NCBI GenBank assembly: GCA_021018815.1
Contig: JAITYX010000021.1
Span: 2,633,001 to 2,697,000, forward strand
Direction: 5' to 3'
Source of the DNA: Talinum fruticosum
Taxonomy: Eukaryota > Streptophyta > Magnoliopsida > Caryophyllales > Talinaceae
Length of the DNA: 64,000 nucleotides
The number at the start of each line of letters is the position of its first letter. Position 1 is the stretch's first letter. Shown here piece after piece: positions 34,722-47,000 of the stretch. The position numbers were made by a program, and so were the translations under genes. Below the pieces are notes generated by a model that was not told the origin of the DNA, ran no database searches, and saw nothing but the letters and a program-made list of their open reading frames with translations.

Positions 34722-37700
34722 TTAATTACACACGGGCCCCTTTAGGCTCCAATGAGGCATAGAAGGGCTAAAATGGGCGGAGACCACCCTAGAATCAAGC
34801 AACTCCACCATGGGCATAGCATTCACACATTTTGGCACCTTATATTGGCTCACGGAAGCCCCTCTCGATATTGTATAGTCCATTAACTCCTCAAACGTTC
34901 CTGTCTTGACCACTCGTATCTCGAGTGGCCCAATGGACTGAACGGAGACCCGATGTTGCCGGTAAACCCCGTTTAGGGCCTCCTCTATTTCGAGGCAGCA
35001 CTGGGGTAATAGATTCGGGTCCAACCCCTTGATCAAGTCCTCGTTCGATAACTCCAAGTAAATGACGTAGTGGCCTGGAATGGTGTTGATGTCCGCATAG
35101 CTAGTATACTCTACTATGCTAATGTTGAATGGCTGGAGCAAAGAAGATGCTTTCTCAATTGCCTTTTGCAACTCTAACTCATCTGTTTTGTCCGAGTCTA
35201 TGCTGAGCAGCACATTCTTCCTCCGCACAATCTTGAATTTTGGAGTCGAGTTGTGGAACCCTGTCACGTACAAAACGTCCCCAACTCGGTACCTATCATA
35301 ACAAAACACTATTTATATGCTTGTGCAAGCCAAATCTAAATCTATTAGGTATATAACTATGCGTAATAGAACAGACACTGTATAAGCGTACCTGTACAAT
35401 CCTGCATGAGTTGTGACCACAATTTCATACTCCCTTCCTACCTCCACATCAGCCAGGTCCACAAGACGGGGTATCCAGTCTTGAGTCAAATCGCTCGAAC
35501 CATCAAGAGGGATGAACTCAAAGTAGCCCATTTCAGGAAAAATAATGTAGGAGACCTCTGAGGGATCGCATAATGGATTCAAATTGAAACCAAACATACA
35601 CTCCGAGGAGGCATAGACGGTACAAACTTTAGGTAGCCCGCCACTATAGTAGTCCAATGTAGGTATGTATTGGGCCATGGTGCCCGTCACAATCACTCCC
35701 AAGTACTTAGCATTGGGCCACACCCTTGTGATGATCCCTTCCCACTTCCCCTCTCGACACATGCGGTCAATGAAGCCAGCGAGCTCTGGGTCAGGTCTCA
35801 TGATCTTAACCATGCAGGCTCGTAGGGCCTCATCGGTAATCCTTGGGTTTAGGGTGCCGGTTGAGATGTCATGGCAGAGGTCAGGGTAGTGGAGCTGGAG
35901 GAAGCGAATGGCTCGGAGGAGGGTCGGAGGGAAGGAGGCCTCTATGCGGTTAACCTCTTGGCGGCAGTAAAGGCCACATATCATTTGGGTATACATGGAC
36001 TGGAACATGTCAAGGCATAAAATGGCCTCTCTAGGACTGGTCTGAATGTTGTAAGGATCAAAGGGGCGATTCATGACGCGAGGGTTCTTGTTGTAGCTGG
36101 TAATGACTGGGCGGGCCACTACCCCTCCTGGGGTTGTTGTTTCTCCCATTGTGAATTGGAAATATAGGATTTTTCCTTTGTCTAGTTCTGGCATGTACCT
36201 GCCAATGACGGCAGAAATTAGAAAAAATAATTCTTAAAATTACTGATGTTAAAATTTATAATCGTTTCACATATTTAAAGGACCGATACAAAAAGGACTC
36301 AATTTGTCGAGAATTTTGAGAAAAATGTCCCATTTTGCGTATGCATACTTTAGTAGAAAAAATGGAAATGGTTTGAAACCAACTTAAGAAAAAACTTAAA
36401 CTAATTATTGAAGGTTTAATAATAATTTTATACTTTAATACATTCCCTTACATGAATGCCTTTGGATTTGAAGTGTAGATGTAACAAACCCTCCTTATCT
36501 TATGCAATAATAAACATAAAAGATGTTGAGATTTGAATATGAGACATATTGCTCAAAAAGACGCTGGTGACATATATAAAAACCAACTTAACCAAATCCT
36601 TAACCTGATGATAAAATTACCAAAAATAGGTTTATAATCTAACAAAAACAATCAAACAAATTGAAAAACTACTAAACAAATTATATATATATATGATTTT
36701 GTTTTTGGGTCAGGTCTCATTTCCTTTGTTTTTTTTTAAAAAATTAAGAATGTAGTTGTTTTCAAAAGACGGCCTAAAATCAATATAATAAGTTGGAGAG
36801 AAAGAAACACCAGTGGTCAAACCCCATACCTCAGGTTTGAGGCTCAAAGTCTCAAGCCCAACTCCTTTTCTTCATTTTATATATTGTCTTTTCTTCAGTT
36901 TCTTTTTTTTCCCCTAAAACTTTCGTATTTTTTCCCACTTACGATCAGTTTTATAAAAGCTTCAATTTTTTGATTGTAAGGGAGGGTTGGCTCGTGGCCC
37001 GTGCGTGGGAGAGGGAGTAGGAAGTCTCCACTAGTTTTTCTTTTGCAGTACAAATAGAGGGAACTCACTGGTACATAATGGGAGTGAGATAGGTTGACAT
37101 CTTCAAACTCTTCTCCATCTGCACAGCAGTTGATGGGATAAGCTTTCTCTCTCCTGATGAAGTTCCTGAGCTGCATTCACCCTCCATTTTTATTAAGTTT
37201 CCTTGCCAATATAATTACTGTAGTCTCATCTATAATAATGATGCTTTGGGAATGGATATTAGACAAGTTAGATTGGTTCGAATTATGATTGAACCAATAA
37301 CAAATTGGACGAGTTTGGGTCATGTTTTAGTTTATTCTTGAATTTTTTCTATAGAAACAACTAATATAAATAGTTAATATACACATCTATACATATAAAT
37401 TGCTAATTAGTAAATAATTAATATAAATAGTTAATAATTAATGGCTAATAAATGTTAAATATAAGTTAAGAGTATAACCAAAGATAAAATGATGACCTGG
37501 TGAAAAATTCAGAAATGGGTTGAGCAGATAGAATTGAGGAGAAATCTCCCTGAGCAATGCGGCGGATCTCCGGCAGTATGTCTTCATAAGCGACCACCGG
37601 TAGTTTGGTTTTGAATGTCTCAGCATCCGTATTCCCCTCGAGTCCATGTCGTTTCAAGTACTCAGTTTCCGCGTTTTGGCTTAGGATCTCCGCTAAAACC

Positions 37701-37789
37701 TTCCTTTGTACCTCTCTGCAGTTGGTTGTCACCTCCTCGATGTAGCGCAGGCTCGCCAGGAACCTTTCTCTCTCCTCTGCTCTCCCCAT
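34722..37789 (-). CDS. GH3: GH3 acyl-acid-amido synthetase, tandem copy 2
   Basis: Exons 37789-37497, 37170-37069, 36198-35392 and 35292-34722 sum to 1,773 bases, 590 aa, with exon sizes equal to copy 1 except at the C-terminus. It shares with copy 1 the altered 'RIEASFPP' segment and the Tyr to Met change after the YASSE motif. Its other pocket changes are different: Leu to Ile in 'RPVITSY' and Met to Val in 'TVYASSEC'. Intron 2 (870 bases) is about 700 bases longer than in copy 1, and intron 1 is about 650 shorter, so each intron gained DNA after duplication. The open frame is intact, which argues for selection or a very recent origin. It probably conjugates an acyl acid other than, or in addition to, IAA; this is inference. 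Confidence 0.9.
36700..36890 (+). mobile_element. Possible SINE-like segment in GH3 copy 2 intron 2
   Basis: Within the extra intron DNA, 'caccagtggtcaaa' at about 36,807 and 'caggtttgaggctc' at about 36,832 have the look and spacing of pol III box A and box B. I could not define a tail or target-site duplication, so this is tentative. Confidence 0.25.
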
Positions 37790-37924
37790 TCCACTCTAAC
37801 AGATGGCAAATGAGTTATTTGGGATGGGAGGAAGTCTCGAGCCCAAATGAGTTATTATATAATTTTTCACCAAAAAAAGAAAAATAAAGAAGGTATCCAA
37901 TTAAATTGAAGATGCCAAATGAAA

Positions 37925-38055
37925 CAAAAAAACTAAGTAGGTAACTTATATTTTAGGTCATCTATTTTTTAGATCCAAAATTATCAAAAATTAAATTAAG
38001 CGCGCCTTAAATAATTGGCTAACTATTTCCTGAGTCCAATTCCGGAGCTGAACTT
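37925..38055 (+). repeat. Left terminal inverted repeat of the Mutator-like element
   Basis: Pairs with 39,158-39,289 in reverse complement at roughly 80-85% by eye, with only small gaps. Confidence 0.88.
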
Positions 38056-39157
38056 CAATTTGCCGATTGTTTGAGCGGAAAATTGAAAAATTTGACTTGA
38101 ACATCCCATATTATACTCTTGTATCAATTAAGAATTAAGAATTTGGAGGAAAGAGAAAGATAACTCATGGGCAAGAATAGCAAGGCGTGCTCTCGAGAGA
38201 GAGGATTGAATAATTGGAGAGGACAAAGCAAAATCATAGGCACTCCATTAACGATCAAAAAGCATCCTTTGTACAGATACCCACATGGTAAAGTTCACAC
38301 CATGTCCTTATATGTAAACCCGCCATTCCTATTTCATCCTTTGCTTTTGTGTTTTTGTTTCTTCTTTTCTCAAAAACTTTATTGGATTGATGCTTCACAG
38401 TGAAGGGTTCTCCCCTGTCTATATTGGCAGGGGAGAGGCAGAGAAGGGCCGGGGAAGAGGAGAACAAAGGAGCACGGGAGAGAGAGGATGAGCCTGAAAT
38501 GTATTTTAAGCTGTCTAACTTTCCAGAGAATTCTCTCTGGATTTTTCCTTCAAAATATCAACGTCACTATCTTTATTTTGTTTTCATTTATTTATTATCT
38601 TATTATCTGTCTGATTTTATGTAACTTACTTACATTGTTACGGTTATTATTATTTTGTTCGTGCTATTGCTAATAATGTTGTAGATAAATTATACGATCT
38701 GTTTTCAAATGTAATGCTTCGTTTAAATTTACAATTGCTAATATGGAATGTTATTGGAGCCACTTCGTTACCTTACACTGCATAACACACGAGATAAAAA
38801 TAAATTAAATATAGAATACCGAATTGAAATGCACGCGCTCAATGGGATTAGTCTCGTAATTGATAATATAATGTGATTTAAGGTCGAGTGCATTACAGGT
38901 TCTCCCTTAATTCTGGCTCTGAGTCTTTCAATCTCTTTATTCCTCTCGCTTAATCTATCGCTGCCCACTCGAATCTCCTCTCTCTCTTCTTCTTCTTCTC
39001 CTCACCTTCGGTCCCCCTTTTACTCTCTACTTCCCTTTCTTTGTTATGGTATTCGTACAAAAAGATTTGCAGAATTGGGTATGGAGGAGACGGAGAGAAG
39101 AGAGAGAGAGAGTGATTGATTACAGAAGGGCACTTTGGACTTTTCACAACTGCGTCC

Positions 39158-39289
39158 AAGCTCAGGCGCGAAATTGGACTCAGGAAATAGTTGACCCAAT
39201 TATTTAAGGCGTCTTAATTTAATTTTTGATAACTTTGAGTCCAAAAAATAGATGGCTTAAAATATAAGGTATCTACTTGGTTTTTTTTG
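39158..39289 (-). repeat. Right terminal inverted repeat of the Mutator-like element
   Basis: Reverse complement of the left terminal repeat. It ends in TTTTTTTTG next to the target-site duplication. Confidence 0.88.
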
Positions 39290-39298
39290 CAAATGAAA

Positions 39299-41166
39299 AG
39301 GGGCAAATAACTTTTTTTTTTAATAGTGCGGTAAGTACATCTATGTAATTAAATTAATTATTTTATGCATTGCCAAAACATATTGTATGTTTTATACATA
39401 TATAATAGTCCATATCTTATCTTGATTATCATGAACAAAATATTATCAAGAGTTTGTAACTTAATTGGTATAGAAGTGGAGTTTTTACGCTCCCATTTTA
39501 TTCGTTTTTATGTTTGAAAAACATCAACGTTTGTGGAGTGCTGACAAACTTTTAATGGCTCTAAAGATAAGGTTAGCTCTCTGTTGAATTTAGTCCAATA
39601 ATTATACACTTCTTTTACTACCCACGACCCCACTATACTTAAACCATGTAAAGTAATTGGACCGCTTAAAAATTTTAGATTGTATTCGCTGTCATGTTTG
39701 GAAAACATCAACGTTTTGCAGCATATATTATTTTAGAATATATTATTGGTGATGTCTCATCCTGAACAGATGTGTGTTGGAAGGTTTTTCTTTTAAAAAT
39801 GCCTCTTGACATGGCCCATTTGGTGGGTGGGAAAGGAGCCATGACTCATTTATGTTTTTGCTCTTTTGAAAAACAATCAAATTCCTTTGTTTTTAGTAAA
39901 TAGGTCCATCTATTGAGCTCTCTACATATTGGCATGGTAAGGGAAAGGATGGTAGCAAAGCTCAACGATAGCATTACCCTATTCATACAACTCCCTCAAA
40001 TCAAGAGGAAAGTTGCTCCCCTAAAGTTGAACGTTAGAAGCGGGAGTGTTATGGTTAGATTCGATATGCAATAGAAGTAAAAAAGTAATTTGATTTGTGA
40101 TGTAGATAAATTGATAAATCAACAAATAATAAGTAAGGTGATAGGCACATCGATTTTACATGGAAAATCCGAATTGGAAAAAATCAAAGTAAAACAAACT
40201 AACTCTAGAAAAAAACTCTAAAAATGAATAACGCTAGGCATTGTCAAGAGGCACAAATTGGTTATATCATGTGTCATTTCTAACTAGATAAAATAAACTA
40301 ATATATATAGAAAATCTCTAGGAAACCCTAGAAAGTCTTCTTGTCTAAGTCAACTAGTTGGAGTTGAAGATAAAATCTTTCAAAAAAGGAAGGATAATAA
40401 TTTCCATGATTAAATTGAGACAAAATCTAATAAAGAGGCAGGCAGATGAATGTTGGCTAGCTTCGACAATCAAATTCTAATATTGCTCTATGTAAAATGA
40501 GATATAATTTCAAAAATCACTCACAATATACAAGGTATGTAAAAATGAAAATTCTCTAAATTAATTTCGAATTAGGATCAACTAAAACGGAAATAAAGCA
40601 ATGGGTCAAACTCTTCTTTGGTGTCAAGGTAATAGCTATGAATAGTCATTTGGTGTCAAGGTAATAGCTATGGATAGTCTCATTCACTACCAAGAAAGGA
40701 TAGAGGAATGGGAGTCGAAGACTAGTGGTAGGTGGTCCCACGGAACTCTCAGAGAAGGGTAGCGTAGTGTGCAAGCACAACAATGAACCGCGGCGAATCC
40801 TCATACAATCTATCTACTTTTATACAAAGACTGATTATATTGGTGAAATTGTCTCGTGTGTGTGTCTATATATATATTACGAACTAAATAATTCATAATT
40901 AACTATTAGTATATTAGTCGAGATAATATTGTAAAAGGTTAAACTTTTGATTAAAAATTTAATTTATTTTGATTCAACTATTTGAAATCTAGAATCACAT
41001 TACAAATTCACAAGAAAGAAAGGGTGAAATTTTCTAAGCCAATAAACATTTCCGTGGCATAAGCTACAGCCTACAGGACATGAACTGAGAGTTTCTTTCT
41101 GCCTGGAATCGAACTCTAGATTATGCTTCCGTTAATTATTAATGCACACTACTTGCTTGAAAACTA
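39299..41166. other. Intergenic region between element and GH3 copy 3
   Basis: AT-rich, no gene. A motif of about 25 bases, 'atgtttgaaaaacatcaacg', appears near 39,510 and again, slightly changed, near 39,693. A 32-bp unit is tandemly duplicated at about 40,619-40,678. Confidence 0.45.
40619..40678. repeat. Tandem duplication of a ~32-bp unit
   Basis: The unit 'ggtgtcaaggtaatagctat...atagtc' is repeated twice in direct succession with a single-base difference. Confidence 0.8.
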
Positions 41167-43778
41167 TTAAACGCGGCGTTCTGCGGTCCAATGGGGCGTA
41201 GATGGGCTGAAATGGGCCGAGACCACTCTTGAATCCAGCAACTCCACAATTGGCAAAACATTGACACACCTAGGCACCTTATACTGGTTGATGGAAGCCC
41301 CTCTTGATATTGCATAGTCCATCAACTCCTCGAACGTCCCACTTTTCACCACCCGGATCTCCAGCGGCCCGATGGACCGATCGGCAACCCGGCATTGGCG
41401 GTACACCGAGTTCAAGGCCTCCTCCATTTCCAGGCAGCACTGGTCCAAGACCTCTCGTCCGGGACCATTCATGGAGTCCTTGATCAACAACTCCCAATAT
41501 ATCACGTAATGGCCCGGAATGGTCTTGGTGTCTGCATAGCTTGTGTACTCAACTATGCTGGTGTTGAATGGCTGGAGCAAAGCAGATGCATTCTCAATTG
41601 CCTTTTGTAGCTCTAACTCGTCCGTTTTGTCCGAGTCTATGCTAAGTAGCACGTTCTTTCTTCTCACAAACTTGAACTGCGGTGTTGAGTTATGAAAACC
41701 CGTCACATATAGCACGTCTCCAACTCGGTACCTAACGTAACAAGAGATAATAAATACGTCAATGTTCGAGTAATACTATAAAAAATCGAAATTTTAGACC
41801 TATATATATATATATATATAAACGTACCTATAGAGTCCTGCACGAGTTGTGATAACAAGCTCGTACTCCTTTCCCACCTCCAAGTCAGCCAGGTCCACGA
41901 GCCGGGGTGTTGGGTCTCGACCTAAATGGGCCGACCCATCAAGAGGGATGAACTCAAAATAGCCCATATTGGGCAATATAGTATAGCAGACCTCCGATGG
42001 GTCGGACAGTGGCTTCAAATTGAGCCCAAAATAACATTCTGAAGAAGCATACATAGTACACACTTTAGGAAGACCACCACTATAGTAGTCCAAAGTGGGT
42101 ATATATTGGGCCATAGCGCCTGTCACAATCACCTCCAAGTACTTTGTATTGGGCCATATCCTCTTAATTATCCCCTCCCAGTTCTCCTCCCTACAAGCCC
42201 GGTTAACGAACCCGGACAGCTCCGGGTCGGGCCTCAGGGTCTTGGTCATGCGGGCCCGTAGGGATGGGTCAGTGATCCTCGGGTTGAGAGAGCCCGTGGA
42301 GATGTCGTGGCATAGGTCGCGGTAGTGGAGCTGGAGGAAGCGGATGGCCCGGAGGAGGCCTGAGGCAAAGACGGCCCCCACACGGAGGACCTTGAGGCGG
42401 TCATAGAGGCCACAGATCATCTGGGTGTACATGGACTGGAAGGAGTCGGGGCAGAGGATGGCCTCGTTGGGGCTGGTGTAGACATTGTAAGGATCAAAGG
42501 GGCGGTTCTTGAAGTGGGAGCTCTTGTAGTAGCTGGTCAGAACCGGGCGGGCCACCAGCCCTCCTGGGGTTTTTGTTTCTGCCTTTATGAAGAGGAAATA
42601 TAAGGCTTTCCCCTTGTCTAGCCCTGGCATGTAGCTGTCGACAGGAAAAATGACGCAAAAATATGGGTAAATATAAACTTTATTCCATGCAAATTAAAGG
42701 GTTAATTTTGAATAATTAATTCTACTGTACATGAACAATGGTATGTTAAAGAATAAAAGTGATTCTCTCTCTCTCTCTCCCTAGGGAAATTAGGGAACAA
42801 AAGTGATCTCCATCTGCAGCAACGTAAAAATGGATCTGGGCATTTTGCATTGTATTATGCATGCACCCACCAGTCCCTTTCCGTAAAACACAAAGTAAAA
42901 AGACAAAGAGGAGACTTCTTTCTAGTAATTACATTGACATTTGACCCTAATCTTTTCATAAAGTAGTATAATATAACATATCTTCTATGGTGGAGGAATT
43001 AAAGTCACTACCTTTTTTTCTTTTTTCTTTTTCTTTTTTTCCTTGGGATTATGCATGCATGGAAGAATAACTCAACTTCAAGCCAAGGAAACAAAAATAC
43101 AAATATTGAAGATCCACATCAATTCTTCATCTTTCAAGTCAAAAAATAAGGCATAACGTTTAATGTCTGTCTGTGATAATTAATCTGAATGTTGGAATTA
43201 ATTGCTGCAATACTGTAGGTTTTGGTCATTGGCTTGGGTTTGGGTGGAAATTATCAACGGGAGAGACAAAAATACTCACAAGTTCATGACAGGCATGAGT
43301 AGGCTGTAAAGCAGCTGCCTCCTGTCCATCTCCTCAGCAGTCGTTGGCATCAGTTTTCTCTCTCCTGCTGACGTTCCTGAGCTGCATTCACCCATTATTT
43401 TTTCCCATCATTTTCAGTTCTTCCAGAACATTATATTATAATAGAATGGTGAAGATGAGATTGTTACCTAGTGAGGAATTCGGAAATGGGTTGAGCACAG
43501 AGAATAGGGGAGAAATCTCCATTAGCGATACGTTGGATATCAGGCTGTATATCTTCATATGCAACAACGGGGACTTTGCTTTTGAAATTCTCTCTATCCG
43601 TAGCCTCCTGCAGGCCATGTCGTTTCAAGTACTCAGTTCCAGCGTTTCGGCTCAGAATCTCAGTCAAAACCCTCCTCTGGACCTCATCGCATTGGGTCGT
43701 CACCTCCTCGATGAAGCGCAGAGCCGCCGGGAACTTTTCTCTCTCCTCGACTGTCCTCATCACACTCTCCACCGCCAT
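41167..43778 (-). CDS. GH3: GH3 indole-3-acetic acid-amido synthetase type, tandem copy 3
   Basis: Exons 43778-43468, 43381-43280, 42634-41828 and 41731-41167 sum to 1,785 bases, 594 aa. This is the conserved member of the cluster. It has the ATP motifs [10 protein letters not shown] (about 104-113) and YASSE (about 333-337), the YRVGD motif after the exon 3/4 junction, an unchanged RVGAVFAS (about 222-229), and pocket residues Val169, Leu170, Met332, Ala334 and Tyr339. By my recollection these correspond to Val174, Leu175, Met337, Ala339 and Tyr344 of grapevine GH3-1. It should conjugate IAA to amino acids such as Asp and so remove active auxin. Its exons match those of copies 1 and 2 in phase. 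Intron 3 has a (TA)n run next to its donor. Confidence 0.93.
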
Positions 43779-43941
43779 TGATTACTTTTGTTTGGAAAGA
43801 GTATGGCTGAGACCAACTGACAGCTGGGAATAAAGAGATTGAAATTTTGTGATATTAATTTCAGCGGGGTTTTTTTTTTTTTTTTTTTTGGGTTTGGGAA
43901 AACTCTTTGTTGTGGCAATGGTGGAGGTTTGGATGGGAGTT

Positions 43942-43947
43942 TATATA
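43942..43947 (-). promoter_or_regulatory. TATA box of GH3 copy 3
   Basis: CTATATAAAC on the minus strand about 165 bases before the start codon. A T-run (43,869-43,889, plus strand) lies between them in the leader. Confidence 0.55.
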
Positions 43948-44006
43948 GAGGAGAGTAGGAGGTAGACAAGGGTATCATCCACGTCATTGTACACGTCAAA
44001 AGTTGC

Positions 44007-44012
44007 CACGTG
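44007..44012 (-). promoter_or_regulatory. G-box upstream of GH3 copy 3
   Basis: CACGTG about 230 bases before the start codon, with two further ACGT cores within 30 bases. TGTCGG, a high-affinity auxin-response element core, occurs near 44,582 and 44,670, about 800-900 bases upstream. These motifs fit an auxin- or stress-responsive gene but can occur by chance. Confidence 0.35.
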
Positions 44013-44019
44013 GATCTGG

Positions 44020-47000
44020 ACAAGCAACTTAATTATTACGATGTTAGCAAAAACATCTTCTTATTTAGAGTGCCATATATATTTAGCACACTTATGTAAT
44101 CTATATTACATATTCCCTTTCAATAAAAAATGTAATGTCTATCAAAATTTATAATATTAAATAAAATGTCTAAAGGTATCCACAGAAAATATAAATAAAT
44201 AGCAATTGTATTAGTTATATCATAATAGAGTCGAGATATAATTATTATTTTTTATTATTGAAATAAAATTTAAATTGTATTTTTTATATATTATAATTAT
44301 TACTCTTTAAAAATATCTTATAATATATAAATAGATTGTCAAATTTTATATTAAATTTTTAAAAAAATTTAAAAAATGGCATATTAGGATTTGCTTGAGA
44401 AGAAAGAGGATGCGAATGTTGACAAGTTGACCGTTGACTTGTGTTAGTCGTAGTAGCATTTTCCTCTTAGACTTGTTGGAAGAGAGCGACTAGAATCGAT
44501 TATATTTTGGTAACCAACATAAAAAAATATATACTAATTGAAAACATGATACATATTACATGCAACCTTGCACGTAGATTTTGTCGGGCAGAGCTGGGGA
44601 CAAAGGGGCCCACGTGTAGTAGGAGTAGGGGGACAAGTTGGACCCGTGAAAGGGCAAGAAGAGTAAAAGTGTCGGGGCAAAATTGTGTGGTTAGGCCGGA
44701 CCACGGAGGAGTCAGTTTCAGAGGATAAGACCACTCTGCGGAGGTTGCTGGTCTCGGATAACGACCCCTGCCGGCTTAAACGGCATCGTTTGACGTATGC
44801 CCGAATCGCCAATAATCGTACCCTAATCCGACCATTTCAATTCTCGCCTTCCAAGCAACAGCTTCGTAGAAATATAGATAGACAGATAGTGTGTGTGTTT
44901 TGTACATTGCAAACGACTTTTTCGAGTTTTGACTTCCCTCTCTCTTTCTTAAGATTTTCATTTAAGATTTTCTTCTAAGCATTTCTCTCTCTCCTTTTCT
45001 TTTGATCGGTTCACTTAATTTAAACCGATTTTATCTGTCATGATATTGTATAGTGTGTAACGTGTATTAATTGTATCGTTTTATAATAGAGTTTATACTA
45101 TTTAAAACAATTAATTAAAAATCGTTGATAATTATTGATAACCTCTAATTATAACTACTAATAACATGGACAACGTACCGCATGTAAACATTGATAACGG
45201 TTAACCACTTGCTATAATTGCTTGGTAAACATTAATCACTAATTGTAGCCGTTATTAATCATTAATCATAATCTTAATGACCTAATCACTAACCGCTAGT
45301 TGTAAACGTTAACGTGAAAAAGCACTTAGTAGTGTTAAATATATTATAATATATACGTTATTATTTTACATGGTCGTCTAGAAGGTTACATTATTTAAAT
45401 TGCATGTAATTTAGGTATTTTCATATTGTGGCCAACTAGGATTAATGACGTTACAATAAAATCAAATTGCTATGAATGAGTGTATGTTGATCGATGGATG
45501 ATCATATAAAAATAAAGTTAAAGTTACAATGTTGAAAACTAAAAAACCCATTTTAGTGAAAACTTTTCCACCATATTTGGTAAAGAAAGTCCATTGTCAT
45601 GTGTATGGGAAGAATTTTCATGCCTAACCTTCTTTTTTTATTTGAGGGTCTTTTGCCTAAGCTATTCGGTTATCTACTATTTATTGGCATTGACTTGCAT
45701 TTGATACACCTCGCGGGCTACATATTAGTCAAAAACAAAATCAACTTCGAAATTTGTTTGCCTATATTATAATATTTATTTTTCTAAATTAGCTTAAATA
45801 GATAATTAGTGGCCGAGTTGGCAACGGACCAATATCTTAAGTACGTATTGTCGATATAGTGAAAACTATTTAAGTTCTATCCAAAATGTCATCAAAATTT
45901 TTAGATAAATATTCATAAAAATTAACAATACGCTAATCTGGTCATAGAACATTTGCTTATTAAGACATGATTTGAACGGTCCCAAAAGTCACGAGAAGTA
46001 TTGGGGACATTTGTCGAATATGCACAAATAATTGAACCGTGATTCCCAATCGATGGCTCATCTCATGCATGTTATGTTACATATATTCGTTCCTTCAATT
46101 ATTGAGACTGATAGACCATGCGGAACGTAGTAGTGGCCGGATCTTGAGTAAAAGTACAACATCATGATTCATCACCACACCAATCCATCAATGTGGTCCT
46201 TTGGCTTCGGCTTTGGCTCTGAGAGCCCATATATATATACATACATGTATCCCAAAAACCGTACACTGAATGTTTCTTAAACTGTAGAACCAAAAGCAAA
46301 AGCCACTGGATGATACAACACTACTTGATTGGAACCCAGAAATTTAAAGCTACCTTTGAATTGTCAACACCAAACCCATTTTTCTAACAGTGTTGTGTTG
46401 TTGCTGGATATAAGTTGGCATTTTTTGTCTCATGTTTTATTTATGGGATGGATGGATCACTTGTAACCACTCAAATCGTCGCTTCTTTCTTTTATGATTT
46501 GACCAAAGCAATACGCCAAATTGTGTTTCGACTCTGCTAGTTTAATTATCTCCTCACTTGTATTTTTTAAGTATGATTTAGTGCGATTTTTGTACCTTCT
46601 TTAGTCCTTTGAGCCCGCAGTCTATCAATACCAACTAATAACCTCACGTGCGAAATTATAGCAGATCCCCTTCAAGATCGAAGAATTCCATCGAATTGAG
46701 TATGATTGTATATGTGTGATAGCATAAATCTGAGCTATAACTATTCTTCTATCATAAACTTTCCTATTGAGAGAAATCCAAAAGGTCTTTTTTCTGTCTT
46801 CAATACTGTTTTTTATGACACATGCTTGATTAGGGCAATTTAAACAAGTGCTAAACCACTTGAACAACTTTTTATATTTAAATTAGCATCTTGTCCAATT
46901 ATCCACATGCTTATTCAGCATTACGTAATTTTTTTTGTTCGATAGAAAGGCTTAATTATTTTGATTACACATTTAAAATTTTAACATAAAGAAAAATAAA

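Larger units (their letters stand above)
37925..39289. mobile_element. Non-autonomous Mutator-like element, 1,365 bp
   Basis: The element is bounded by a perfect 9-bp target-site duplication caaatgaaa (37,916-37,924 and 39,290-39,298). It has long terminal inverted repeats of about 131 bases (37,925-38,055 and 39,158-39,289) that begin CAAAAAAA and share long blocks such as CTATTTCCTGAGTCCAA. A 9-bp duplication with long inverted repeats is the signature of the Mutator superfamily. No transposase is encoded. The interior (about 38,060-39,150) holds CT-rich and AT-rich DNA and short open frames. I cannot tell whether it includes captured host sequence. It sits 28 bases beyond the 5' homology edge of GH3 copy 2. 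Confidence 0.9.
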
